A stretch of DNA of 64,000 nucleotides from Membranipora membranacea (Eukaryota > Bryozoa > Gymnolaemata > Cheilostomatida > Membraniporidae): NCBI GenBank assembly GCA_914767715.1, contig OU612068.1:23188001-23252000 (forward strand). The letters are read 5' to 3'. A model generated the notes under the pieces. The model searched no databases. It was not told where the DNA came from and saw only the letters and a list, made by a program, of their open reading frames with translations. Positions 13,601-27,000 of the stretch are shown one piece after another. Positions within the stretch are counted from its first letter, which is position 1. Each line of letters opens with the position of its first letter. The translations under genes and the position numbers were made by a program.

Positions 13601-16600
13601 GAGGCTAGTAGATTTCAAGCCAACTGATTCAACTGATATTTGGGACAACCATGATTTCGGCACCATCACAGAGGCCTCAGAATACAGGTGCAAGCAACGA
13701 TTAGATTCTTTACACACTCTAACCACTCTAAGTCATTAACTGAAATTACAAATGCAGCATCAGGACCATTCAAAATTTCAGTAGCATTGCAAATTATTTA
13801 GTGAGAGCTGACACCAACCTGACGAGCCTGTAGTTTTGTCTCCTCTATTGCCTCATAGTCAGCATAATCAGGCTGACTTTTATATATATCCACTAGTTTC
13901 TGTACACCAGCGACAGTCTTCTTCTCTGTCTCTATATCCTGAGCTAAGTAGTACATGAAGAGGGTGAGTGCTTGACGCCTCCTTTCTCTATCCATGTCCT
14001 GTTTGAGGTCCTCAGCCTGTAGGTATATCAAAAGCAAATATGATTGAGTTCGAAAATATAAAAACAAGTGTTATTGATGATTTGGAACCAAAAATCCTGC
14101 AAATCGTAACCAAGAGTAGTCCTCTCACATCCTACAATTTCAGACCAAAGAGACAACTCCCAATTACTAACCCTGTAGGACAACTTACATAAGTTTCAAA
14201 TAGAGTTTGTTCTGGTTGTGCCACAGCTCTCTGTCTGCTTTCAACTATCTTTCTAAGATCTTTCTCAAAATCTATACATTGAGATGCCTCTCCTATCCTC
14301 TGACAAGTCTGCAATATCAAAAGTACGGAGAATTCAAGAATACTATACAGATTCCGTTATTATACTGTCTCTTCGGCGTTGCTAGGAGGTTCTATATTAT
14401 AAAAGTACTGGTAACTGCTGGATATTATTTATCGACCTCAATTTGAGGCATAAACAGACATTTGTAATAAGGTATTTAATTCAGTTTGATGTCAATCCAA
14501 ATCCTCTTTGCAGTGCTCTTTATGACATATCCAAAACTCCCTGTTTTCTCCAACCCTCCCTTGATCAAGTTTAATCCAATTGCCTGCATTTCAGTTGCTC
14601 CCATCCGGTGTGACCAGTGGATCGGGAGCAACTTCGAATGCAGGCAAACAGGACCAACAAACTTGGTCTAAACCCTCCCTGCTCAAACCTAAAGCAGACA
14701 TGTGCATTTCGGAGTTACCTGACACTGATAACACCCGAAAATAATGCAGTCAGTCACAATCACTCAGCTAACAACTTTGATTCAAGCACTACCAATGTTT
14801 GGTTATATCCTGTAATAACTCACAGTTGTCATTTGTGGAGGAACAGCTTCCAGTGCGTTTTTATACAAGGTGAGATATTTATGCAGCTCTTTGAGTCTTT
14901 CTTCTTCTAATTGCTGTAGTTGAACCATGCTCTAAAATGAAGGATGACACAGAATGTTATGGTCATATTCAACCTACTAGGAGTTGCTGTATACCAACAA
15001 GTTGAACTCCTTGATACCAATGCCCTTTTTGCATAACTGCTTTCAAAATCCGGATATTAAATTTATCCAATTTATCCATTTTCCAAGATATGAACTGATT
15101 GCGCTGGTGTGCTAACAGTGATTCATTCTCAGGGCTGTGGACATTACATCCGCAAGCAAACTCAATAATTAATTCTAAAAAAGTAATCAGCCATTATTTT
15201 GCTCCAAGAAAATTTCAAGGTTGACTGCTTGTTGCACTGAATGTAATTAAAAATGAATCATTAAGCTGGTCAACTGAGCTGGTTCCTGATAGATCTCAAA
15301 CACCTCCCTCAGAAAATTGTGACAGGTGAAAAGTGCAGGCTGTCAAGCTTAAATTTTAATGATCCTTGTTACGGCATTAAAATTTCAAGCTGCCAGTGTA
15401 CACTATTCAGAAATTTACATCACAAGGACTACGCCCTGTATATAACCTTATGAAACACGCTAAGCAAGAAGAAGCCTGAAAAAGTTACAATTGAGTTAAC
15501 ATACTTTCTGCACTTTCAAAACTTGTGAGCTTTCTTTAAAGAATGTGAAATGCTTGGAAATTAGTAGTGAGAACGTCGGCCTTGCAATCAACCTGGAGTG
15601 ATTATGAATTATGCAGATATGATAAAATTGTTAAAATGCAGCTGACACTGTTTTGCGGCAGCGTACACTAGTTAACCTGTCAGCATTACCTTGATAGAAG
15701 TACATTCCCATTCCTGTCGGCTTCTCTCAGTGAGTAGAGTAGATGAATAGTATTTTCTACCGGACTTTCGTATTGATTCTTTCAAAAGGGTTAATTTTTT
15801 CTCCATCTGAAAACAGAACCCAAGCCAACATTAAACAGTTTAACCTGAATGTAATGAGTCAAATCAGCCTCATGGGGATATAACATTTCATTTAGGTAAA
15901 CACAATGCCTAATTCTAATAACTGGCTCTGTGTACTTGATCTCTAAGTAGGGAAACAATAAGGAATACTGTTACTACAAGCTGATTAGCTTATAAGCTGG
16001 CCAGTTATGTTCTGTAACAGAATTAGCTCTGTGCTTTTGGACTATGAGATGAAATCGGAGCACAAACAAAGGCGTTGACCCCCTAGGAAGTGTAAGAATG
16101 CTGAAGATGTCTGACGTACAATAGACCTGCTGGTACCGAAAATCTATTGTACATAGTATACCCTTTGCATGCATAGTTGGTACAATAACAAAAATAAACA
16201 ATTGTTCATGGGCTTTGATATACCAATAGCGGGTATTGTAGGCAGTGCAACAGATGCAGAAATGACAAAGTAGCTGTGTTGTATAAGGACATAGCAATTG
16301 TACCTTTGGTGGTACATGATAGTTTATATTGCGGTGCCACTTCCACCCCATTCGGTATAGCTTCAGAACTCAAACCAACCCTGGATTTTAGCTAGCGTTC
16401 CTACCTTGACGACCTCTTTGTCAGAGTTTTTCTTGTTCAGTTTTCTCTTATCAATGATATCTGCATGTAATTTCTCAGCTTCTGCTGTTGAGTGGAATGA
16501 TTTCTGTTTGTACTAAAGAAAAAAATAAATATAGGAGAACATGAACCAGACTTATTTTTTCATTTGATGATCAAAATGTGAAAATATACACAATCACAGA

Positions 16601-19600
16601 CAGAAGTAGCACATATTTGTAACATATACTTGCGGGGTGGATGATTGAATAAAAGTGACAATAGACCAGACAATGCTAGAAAACTCTCACAACGCAAAAG
16701 GAAAATCTGGGATAGTTATAAATTATATAAATCAGTTATTATATTTTGGCACTGATCAGATTTCCAAACAAAGTTATGAAGTATGACCAGAGACTATAGA
16801 TATAGTCTATATCTATAGTCTCTGGTATGACCTTATTATGACAGTTACTTGGCATCTGTCAAAAGACTCTGACGTTTTTTGTGCAGTGAAAATGTATGAC
16901 AGAATATAAAATAAATTTATTTATATAACACAAAAACAGGATACAATGAAACATCGAGGCACCTGCGAACCTACAGATCTCTGACTGAATGTGCTCTTAT
17001 GGCCAGCTATGACTCAAGAAGTATACATTATACACAACTTTCCACAGCATTAAAGCCGAGATCTTTAAAATTCCACTTCCTTTGGTAGGAAATGGGATGC
17101 CAATAGATAGTACACACCTTATTCTCCTCGATTTTCCTGTCGGTTACTGTTCGAGTAGCCTTTTCCACAGCCAGTTCTATCTGTAAACAACAAATTAATT
17201 TCAATGAACGTCTAGCATCAACATGTTGACAGCGGTATGGTAGTTAAAAAGAATACAAATTCACTATTCACCCAGCTTCAGTGCCTCAGCTGTTTTGATG
17301 AGGGAGGTTGGGCGGTTGATAGATGGCACTTTTACCTGTCCCCCCCCCCTCTCACCAAAACAGGTAGGGCACAGAAGCTACATGACAGCAATATCTGGTT
17401 GTGCATGCGATTGATATCCTGAACAGAGGCCCAAGTAAGATAGCTTGGTTCTTTCTTCTGTCTCATTTCCAACTGTTTACACAAAGACCAGCAAAACCAT
17501 GACAACAACATGGTAGCAAATGGTGCAGGTGCCATGAAGTTGGGATTTTCTATCAATTGGCCATCAAAGCATAATAACAGTCAGACGCTATATAATAGAG
17601 TCACAGATAAATCTCAAACTAGGGTAGTCCGGAAGATTGATGGGAGGATTCTGTTTAGGTAAAAGGGAGTTCAACGAAATGGGCCACAGAGACTGAATTT
17701 GATGGTAGAGGATTTACTTACTGGTTTCTTGACTTTGATATGATTATCACACATATTTCTGAGTGGCTTACAGATATCATCCATCAAAGACTCTCCAATC
17801 TTTCTATAAAACGAGAAAATACAACCACATAACATAAGGAGTTATACGAAATCCGGCTTTACAATTCAGGCCTATAAATATATTACCCATACATCATCAG
17901 AGAAATGAGTGTTGAATATTGTTGGGTTCAGCAGAAGACATTCATGGGTGTACTTGAATACATTATTGCCAGAAATTTGTGTGCGGATAGGAGCTGTGGC
18001 TCAGTCTAGTCTAGTCATGATGGCAGGACAGAGAAGCAGGAAGAGACTGCTACCTGCTTCATCATCTTATCAGACTACCAGATACTGTCCTTATCAATAT
18101 TCATTATGATAAGTAGCCTGGTTTGGGCCTGAGTGGGTCATTGTAATAATTACTAAAAGTGCATCAGTCATATCTATACCTGATAAGGATGGGCACACAA
18201 ATTATACTGGAGTTGTGACCAACGAGACAGTAAGCTACATCGCATGTTATGATATTATGAACATTGCATCGATGATTCAGCGTGGGAGTAGAAATGAGAT
18301 CCTATCTCTCATATCCTTCTCTTACAATTTGAGTGGCACATATGACTGTAGATGTCTGTGCATATGGGATCGAAGTGACAAATGAATATGGATGCGGGAA
18401 TGGGAATGAGAAGAGTATGCTGCACCGAAACAAAATCAGAAGCATTCGGTGTACATCCAGGACTTACGATGTGTATGAAAAGAGGGCTTGTGGACTACCC
18501 CAAAGGGAGTGATGGATTGATTATTATCACTGCCAATATATGCCGCTGGAATGCAGCAGGTAATGTTAAATGGGCAGAATGCCAAAAGGTAGGATTTACA
18601 GTGGCAATCATTGGCCGAGATCTATTTTAATATCTCAGTGTAAGGATATATATCTGGGATACTAAGACGTAATCTTGGCCAATTTGTATCTCAATCTTTG
18701 AGCGATAACTGCTGAGCAGATGTAGCAGAAGTCTTAATTCCTCCATTATTGTTTGTGATGTCGGAAACTTTCTAGACAGTTTTGACGTAAGCTGGAAGAG
18801 AAATAATGAGGCTTCCTAATTATGAGGGCTACTATTACATGGCAACATGTACATTACATAATCCAGATATATACAACACACTACAGGATGCAAATAAATT
18901 AGCTCCTGAGCGATGGGTCAGTGATGTCTAGGATCTTATTAAGTATATGTATAGGTGTGCAAATCACTGAGATTATTATACACGAGGGAGTCACAGTGTA
19001 TCATGGCATGGTGTGCCTCACAGATACAGTATACAGTGAGAGTTAGAGTAGGTTTATTTACATAACACTGTAATGATAGGTAATCTCAGAATCAGGTTTA
19101 TTATTATGATATGAGATGTGTCTATGTGTGTATATGATGTTACGCAGTGAGAGGATGTGCCTTGTCAGATGCTCCTGAATATTGATACGCTGGGTATTTC
19201 TGACACTTGGTTATGAAGGCAGGCACAAGCCTGATAATAAATATGAGAGATAGAGCAGGGTTGAGAGTGTGAGAATGACTGAAATGAAATTAGAGCCCGA
19301 TCTCCGCCGATGCAAAGTAGGTCATCTAAGGAGCTTGAAGGAGTTCATAGACAGATTACCCAGTTTGGTTGATATTGTATATATGAAGACCTCTTCACCC
19401 TACTTCTTGTACTTGTCAAAACTGACCATGAAGGCTTTTGGGTTTGGGCTCAGTAGAGTCCTAGGTTCACACAAAACATAGAAATGACATCACACTTACT
19501 GATGGCTCTCTGCCTCCACATTCATCTCTTCTGCCACAGTCTCCCAGGCGGCAGTGGTTGTTCTGTAAAAATGAGGAAAAGGACAAACTATTAAATAAGA

Positions 19601-22600
19601 CTAGATAGACATCACTGTGATCAATAAACTCCCTCTCATTGGTGTGATAGAGGACAGTTTGATGATAGGTATGGAACCACTAACTAGGATTTGAACCAAA
19701 CGTAAATAGCCATGCTCCTATTAAAAACAACTGACATTGTCTGTTTGTACTGCAAATCAAATCCTTGTGGGGCTTTACAGAGCAATATGGCTTCCACAAA
19801 CTCTGAGCTTTCAAATGGTGTTCAGTTTTCTTCAATTAATAGCTTCTGTCCAACCAGCTCATAATAATATGATTTCTCATTATTCAGTCCACTGAACAGT
19901 GACTGTCAATATACAGATAGAAAACTTGTTAAAAGTATCATATGAGTGGCTAAACATCGCCATGTGATGTTGGAATGTAGGGCTACCAGTAGGTATTGAG
20001 CAAATACACATAAATTTCAAGCATAGCTGTAGAAACATACCTAAAATTTAAGTGGGCGAATTTGAAAATGAATACCTTGCGTCAACAAGAGTTAACACCA
20101 GTTTATCGAGTAGTTTTGATGTCTGCCTGAGTGAGAAGCATTTAGCAAACACTTACGTGACCCTAGAAGCGCATATCTTTGCTAATCGAGCACCGAGTTT
20201 CTGTAGTTGTTTGGCATAGTGCAGTTCCAGAGCAGCTCTGTAAACCAAGGAAGATAAGTTTAAGTGATTTATGGTGAATTAAAATACCAATTAAAGTTGA
20301 GACATCAATCTTCCCAGAGTGCTTACATGATAACATCTTAGACTTCCAATTTCACTCCTCAATCTCCTAACCACTTCAAGCAGGGTGTTGAAGGGTCAAC
20401 ACAGTCAATCAGCGTGTTTGAACAGTTCATTAGCAGCAGATGGCTACTTAAATTATACTGGTATGCTCGCTAGCCCTAGCCTACCTTTATCAGTGCTAGA
20501 CCTACCTTTATCAGCAAAACACGATTTATTTGATTAAAATGTGCCTCATTTGGGGGTACAAATAACCGCATATGATCTTGTTTACGAACCACAATCTCAA
20601 GGAGGTAGTGCTTAATGGGGGTGGTAGCAATTCTGTCCTGTCTCTGTGATGAGTCTGGTCTAATAGGGTGTTTCCTTCACCAGGAATTTATTGGTGTTAT
20701 GATAATGACTAAAACATTGAGGACTTATAGGAGCTGCCTACCGCCCAGTCTCCTAGATCCCCTCTCAGGTTTGCCCAGGATGTGTCCCTAAGGAATCAAT
20801 GTACCATAAGATTTGAAGCCCAACTATCCAAGGAGTCATAGTGCACCGGGGATCATGAGTAGGCTATGGTTGTGAGTTATAACTCTACCTGTCAGCGATG
20901 ATAGTCGCCAACTCTCTGCTGCCGTCACATCCTGTCTTTACTATCTGTCGTAACTCATCAAATCCCTCAATACCCTGTCAAGAAAAGAACATAGAAACTA
21001 TTAACTGGTTGAGTGAGGGACCAGACAATGTGAAGCGAGGTCAGGCCGGTGATTGCCTGGTGTTCTGCATTCAAGAAATCCATCAAGTAGCACTTTGCCA
21101 TATTGTTGCAGCGATGCAGGGCCAGGGTGATTGCATGCGATGAATGATATTTAAAAGGAACTGCCTTGCATGAGATCATCAGAGAAAGCTTAAGATATTC
21201 TCATTACAAGATTACATCATGAAAATATAAGACTTGCGTTTCGTTGCCACACACACACCTGCCGATTCTGCAAGGCAACACCTCTGACCAAACCTATATT
21301 AACCAAAGACCATGATGAGCCATGGCAACGAGAGAAAGAATCAACCGCTACCACTTGCAATGACTACCAGTCTGCCACAGTTGGACAAATGATCATTATA
21401 ATGCCACCATGAACTCCAGCTGATCCCATGCCAACCAGAGAGATGTAGGCCTAATGGGCTGCTTGGCAAAGTCTGCAGGCATCCATCGCAATATGGTCAT
21501 CATAATTCAATTAGGGTTTCTATTAGAACATCGCTTTCAGAGAAAGCCAAGCATGACTTCCTAGCATAACATCACAGAGATACTCTGTGATAACATATTC
21601 ATTGAGTTAGAAAAGACCTGCTAATTTTGCATGTGATAAAAGCCAATGATAAGGCAAATCTTTGTAGCTTTTGTCTTGGCTTCAAAAGGCCATTATTCTA
21701 ATCTAGGGTGTTATGAAGTTCAGAAGGCAGTGATTTGAGTCAGTATGCCCAATACAAAACAAGAAACAATGAGAATGTTGTGGGACTGGATGCAAAGCTG
21801 GGCTGATCTTTATCTAACCCAGCTGTCTCTGCAGTCAATGCGCCGCAACAGACTTGGATTGTGACAGCTGATCTAAAATCCGCAGCTCATCAGCTATGGT
21901 TGTTTTGCCCTACTGACTGCTGTAAACCAGAGCAAGGAGGTTGCATCTATGGGATATCAACAGGCTGAAATGTTGATAGTGAGAAATCCTTATCACAAAA
22001 CAAACAATAGCTGCTGGGATAAGTGTTAATCCTTTATAATGATAGAGTAAACAAGAGCTCAAGTTGACAGTCAGGTAGCTATTGACCCGCCACACTAACT
22101 AAGTAATACCCTGCTAATCACTGGAACTAATTCTGTTCGTTAGTGGGTGTATGGACACTATTACTGACTGTACAACGCAGGTGCGTGAGCGAGTACCTGA
22201 CTTGTCTGATAGGGTCAGCTTGTGAAGTCTGAGAAGCACTTTTTCTAATATAAGATTGAGACTGTCACAATAATATTACCTTTTAATTAGATTAAACTAT
22301 GTCAGGCGAAGTGAGTGACACTTTATACACAAAAGATCCAATAATGTTTAACCTGTGCTGACATCAGATGCAAGAAAACCTTTTAGCTGTTTTAATTGCA
22401 ATACCTGAGTTTCTGGGAAAAGATCAATATGTACTATATACATTTACAACCTGATCCAGGCCGAACTTATAACTCTGGTACACTAAACTTAAATGCTCTT
22501 TTCCAAGAGCTTTGCACATCTTATCAATCTTCCATAGGTAGATTCAATAGGAAATTTGCTTGTGAGATGGGAGGTTTTATCCAACTCTCACTGCGAGATT

Positions 22601-24079
22601 AAATTTTCAGTACACACATATAACATAGACGCATATAATAATTCAACGGACCAACATATTTCAAGGATACTCTGAGTACAATCCGACAATTACAACTTAG
22701 CGGCAAGTAATCATGAATTCATAAATCAATCTATGCATGGTATTATTTTAGCTTTTGATGATTCATACAGCTGGAGGAGGACTGAACAAGCTAGCAAATT
22801 AGAAATAGGTTGCTCTCTGTAAATAGCGAAGTAGCCATGAATCACTCAAATCGGCTAAGCGCCATCCTACCAAACAATCGGAAAGACTGAACACTAATAA
22901 GGTAAATGAAAGGTTGTAGCAACTCCATTATGGAGTTGCTACAACTACATTCAAAAGTTAACATGACATACCACTTTATAATAGGCAACTCTCTCGAAAG
23001 ACTTCATACCGGGCGAAGTGAAATAAGATTGCCACTCAATAGTACGAAGCCAAGAAGCTTTACAATCATACTATACACGTTTACACCTTACAAACGGCAG
23101 ACCTGTTATTTACAGAGGTGAGGTCCCTGGGTAATCACCATCATTAATCAAGCTTTTCCGATAAGCTGTCAGAGTAATGATTCTCACCTTCGCATTTCTT
23201 AGTCCCTGAGACTAAACAACAACTCAGTCCTATGAGATAAGAGAGTGAAATTCTGTGTAAAAACCTCACCTGTGTGTTAATCTGACTACGTCTCTTAGTT
23301 CTTAGGCTCAGAAACATGTTGCAAATATCCATAAGTTAAAAGTAGTTCATTACCAGAACGCCAACAGCCAGCAAGCGAGTGGCACGATAAACAGCAGCAA
23401 ACTGAGAGCCAGAGTGACTTGTTTCACAATATTGTCCGTCTAAACATTTCAATCCTTCAGTCAGCACCTTCAGCCAGCCGCACTACCTGAACTTTACTGG
23501 TTAACCAGGTCGAGGTTAAGAAAGCAAAACTATCAACTTGGCAATAGACCGACCAAAGCAGGTACTCTCAAAACAATTATCGTGTCTATCTCTAACAATA
23601 ATGAGCGGAACACACATAACTCTACTCAATTCTATAATAACCCATCATTAACACAACCATTTTACGCAAACATGAAACAAAACCAGTACGTGCTAACCAT
23701 TAATAACCCACACCGCCAGTTACGTGACCTGATAATGGTCGAGTAAGAAATTATCACACCCTGTTACCCGCTAACTGCTGTCTCTATGGTAGACCACAGC
23801 CAACACGTACCGAATAACAATGAAAAAAACAACACATTTATAATGTTATGGCGGCAATGAGCAGTAACCTACTTCTATAACTTGAGATTTACGTTGGTAG
23901 TAGGTCTCTTCTTCTGTGTTTGACCTAACAGAGCCAGTCGATGTACGGCCGTTAGCATTTACAGTGTAGGATCTTCTCCTGTTTCTACTTCTACTTCGGT
24001 CTCTAAACGATCCGATCGCTGACACATAACGCCTTATCCTTAGAGACATAACCTCAGTATCTATCCCACCATTGACCAT
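10679..24079 (-). CDS. NOSTRIN: Nostrin-like F-BAR/SH3 adaptor protein
   Basis: Nostrin-type proteins bend membranes through an F-BAR dimer and recruit dynamin or N-WASP through SH3; in vertebrates nostrin traffics endothelial nitric-oxide synthase. Fifteen exons join in frame: 23873-24079, 20889-20974, 20157-20237, 19500-19562, 17722-17803, 17118-17180, 16405-16512, 15690-15806, 14824-14931, 14189-14308, 13819-14016, 13352-13483, 12496-12613, 11781-11972 and 10679-10785. They give 593 residues against about 506 in human nostrin. Residues 1-69 are an Arg/Ser-rich extension. F-BAR runs from about 70 (GFDELRQIV, LELHYAKQLQKLG) to about 345. Residues 346-455 are HR1-like coiled coil with MDRERRRQALTL and FLDASHFKLSKAL. 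An acidic stretch (about 503-517) precedes SH3 at 539-592 (VLYDF, DGWWKAE, IPASYVEEI). The domain order and the coiled-coil motif before SH3 favour nostrin over PACSIN or CIP4. The first exon is the least certain, because its only support is an open frame and a GTAGGT donor. Confidence 0.88.
14561..14671. repeat. Inverted-repeat element, GCCTGCATT family, copy 1 (nostrin intron)
   Basis: The arms TTGCCTGCATT (14580-14590) and AATGCAGGCAA (14637-14647) enclose a GTTGCTCCC/GGGAGCAAC stem and a GTGACCAGTGGAT centre. Weaker outer arms, around GATCAAGTTT and AAACTTGGTC, extend the element to about 110 bases. Two related copies lie near 51512 and 55812, which makes this a dispersed non-autonomous DNA element rather than a chance hairpin. 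Confidence 0.75.
16781..16831. mobile_element. Micro-palindrome family 1, copy 1, with 7-base direct repeats
   Basis: A perfect 37-base palindrome (16788-16824) starts CAGAGACTATAG and ends CTATAGTCTCTG. It is flanked on both sides by GTATGAC (16781-16787 and 16825-16831). The exact 7-base repeat directly abutting both ends is the mark of insertion with target-site duplication. It lies in an intron of the nostrin-like gene. Two relatives sit at 38564 and 42722. Confidence 0.8.
21566..21596. mobile_element. Micro-palindrome family 2, copy 1, with 7-base direct repeats
   Basis: The 17-base palindrome CACAGAGATACTCTGTG (21573-21589) is flanked by exact 7-base direct repeats ATAACAT (21566-21572 and 21590-21596). 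It shares its seven terminal bases on each side with the longer copies at 39762 and 44340. It lies in the first intron of the nostrin-like gene. Confidence 0.75.
22913..22945. repeat. 33-base palindrome without flanking duplication
   Basis: Arms of 16 bases (GTTGTAGCAACTCCAT and its complement) are separated by a single T. It resembles the micro-palindromes elsewhere in size and perfection, but no 7-base direct repeat flanks it and its ends do not match the CA...TG pattern. It lies in the first intron of the nostrin-like gene. Confidence 0.7.
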
Positions 24080-27000
24080 ACTCAAAATGGTCGCTTAATT
24101 CCTGTCACGGAAATATTCTAATCCCTTGCGACTATGATAAGGCGATTTGGTAGTTATCAGTTGCAGTAACTAATATTGACATAGCTTATCAGAGGCTGTG
24201 AACAAGTATGTCTGAGGAAAAATACAGCATGCTACATATAAGAAAACGCACGATACAATGCTGTTTCACAGTGTAATAATAGTATTGGTAATTTAATCAA
24301 GCGAGCCATGCATGGGTTGTTATAAATCCCATCCACATTCACTGGCCAATCAATTGCATTTTCAGAATCCAATTTACATGCAGCCAATCAAATCACATGA
24401 CATTATTATATAGACTGACAGATGAAATTGTTTGCCCATGTCTAATATATAAAAATTCATAATTTCTGTTTCCTGCATTATTTTATCAATATATTATTGT
24501 TGGTTTGTTAATCATGTGCATAAATTAACCCTCCTCAGCTTGTGATGTGTCATCAAACACCTTGATCAAGCTGATGATGAAATCGCAACCAGTTCATTTG
24601 AGATCATAGCGCGTTCAGCAAATTGAACCAAAAAGATAACAGAGATCAGCAGTGTCTTCGATCACATGGATTATAATCAAAGCATCAATAATTACTTGTC
24701 ATATAATACAACAACAACTTCATAGCACAATCTCTATGATATTGGTATTGCAATGGAAAGTTTTCAATGACCTGTCAAATTGAGACCCATTCTTCACAAC
24801 CAACGCAGTTTCGAGAAGTCACAAAACATTCTGATGGGAGAATCGTAGAAACCCGTAATTCAGAAGACAGGAAAATCAAAGGAAATGCAATGAAAGCTTT
24901 GTTTTAGGAATAATGCTCCCATGCAGAAAGGGCAGACAACTCCATACAACAACTGATCACAATAATAATATATTGGCCACAGATACTCTTCCTATGCACA
25001 TACCAGACCATTAATTAGTGTCTGTGACATTTTGAAACTCCACAAGTCACAGAGCTCAGGTTTATGATAGACATAATAGTCTCTCTTACCATATGACATC
25101 CTTGCTGGTTTGTCTTATTGCCATCCCAAACACTATTTTTGTTGACAACCTGGTTGAAATGATTTGATTCTGATAATTGACATTGCTGTACATGCAACAC
25201 ATAATAGCTTATTGACGATTGAGGAGTTGATGGTGAATAAGCCACCAAGTCACACACTTACTCTTCAGTCGCGACAAGATATGAATCCAGTGCTTAGCCA
25301 CAAAGCTGAACCACTCACACTGCTGGTGCTGCCACTGTTAACATTGCCGCTGTCAAACATCTACTTTAACTTTGATATGGGTAGAGATAACCTGATGTCA
25401 TAGTTCTCTGAGAACTCCAATTCTAGAAGCCCTGATGAACTGCGTTACGATTATGAGAAGAAATCCGACTTTTTCACATACATATAATGTTAAACATGTT
25501 TGGTTAATAATAATTGGATGCAAAAAAGGTAAACAAATCTTAGGTTGATAGTTTTATGTTATCATGCTATTGCAGAATAAAAGATAATGCTAAAACAAAT
25601 TAGGCAGGTAAGGCTCACCCTTTCATTATTCTCAGACATTCCCGACAGCAGAAGCTTAACACACAAAATCAGCAAAGTGTTTCAACATCTTAAGCCAAAC
25701 TAACCACACAGCGTTTGACTTCAAGTAAAACCAACAATGTATGACACTGTGTAATGATGTGTGTCAAAGTGCACCCTACCATACATACAGTGGTGTCAAG
25801 TAACGATTGTTGAGATCACCAATATTAGTTGTGCGCAAACGTAATGTAGCGTGCAGATAACTTCCAACATTGATAATACTACCTCGGTATGGTGATGGTG
25901 GTGGTGCACAGCAGGGAGGTGTGCAGCGAGATGTGTAATATAGTCCTTGGTGTGCTGAAATGGAAACTGAGGCATCATTCACTGATCTCTCACTTGAGGA
26001 ACAGATGGTGAGCGCATGTAGTCAAACAACCTAACTTGCTTGTTATCGAAGACAATTGATAGTTGAGTGGGTAGTTTTTGACACTGATGGAAACCTAACA
26101 ACTCCACAGCAACAGATGGCTCAACCCTGGTAGTGATGATGTTGTATATTGCAGTTCATCAAAATAATTAATGCTATCACCCAATGAACTGGGAACATAA
26201 ATTACTCCTTTGATGGGAAACCTTATGTAGGTAGGGGGGGGGGAATTGTCATCAAACCTTGACACTCTCATTTATTTCAACCAGAAAACCACAGAGCACA
26301 TCAAAACTAAAACAGAAGACTTACAACTCAGGGGCAGATAACCCTTGATGATAAATACAGTCAGCAAGCCTGATAACCTGTTGCAATAACTAACTAGCAG
26401 CCACTTCATGGTTGTGGTTAACAAATTTTGGCAGCTCCAGTTACAACGCATCCAAATCAAAACAAGCATGCTGATCACATCATAAACCACACTGTGTGTC
26501 ATTATCGCGCAAAGGAGAAGGTTTGGTGAAGTGGGTATGATACTTTAAAAATACAGTACCAGGTACATGAATACGCTACTGTAACTCAAGGTGTAAGACC
26601 ACGCTGCTGAATGAGTCACACTGTTTAACATCCAATCAGAATAAAGTGTCGCTTCAGAAAAACTTTAGCTGAGTAATAATAACTTGAAATGTGTAATGTA
26701 GTGTGATGTGTATATAGGTAAATGTGTAACTAAAAACAAGGAAATATTGCAACAGCAATGAATACACAATACATTCATTACGCATTGGTTTAAATATAAT
26801 CCAAGCCAGATAGTATGTATTGTACCACCAAGTGACAGTTTATAATTGCTTATGTACATAATATAACCTACGTCAACAGTACTAACCCAACTTCCTAGAC
26901 TGAATTTAGGCTGGATATAACAAATGGTTCAACGCCCTATTCTGTGTCATTCTCTAATTACAGAATGATACTAGAGAGTCCACAGTCACCATTGTCAGTG

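Noticed and set aside
15974-16351. 125-codon minus-strand ORF in a nostrin intron
   Set aside because: It has no recognisable motif, a composition typical of translated AT-rich intron, and it crosses no splice site that fits the gene.
25796-25978. ORF with a run of six histidines
   Set aside because: It comes from a simple GGTGATGGTGGTGG-type tract read on the minus strand; there is no other protein-like feature.
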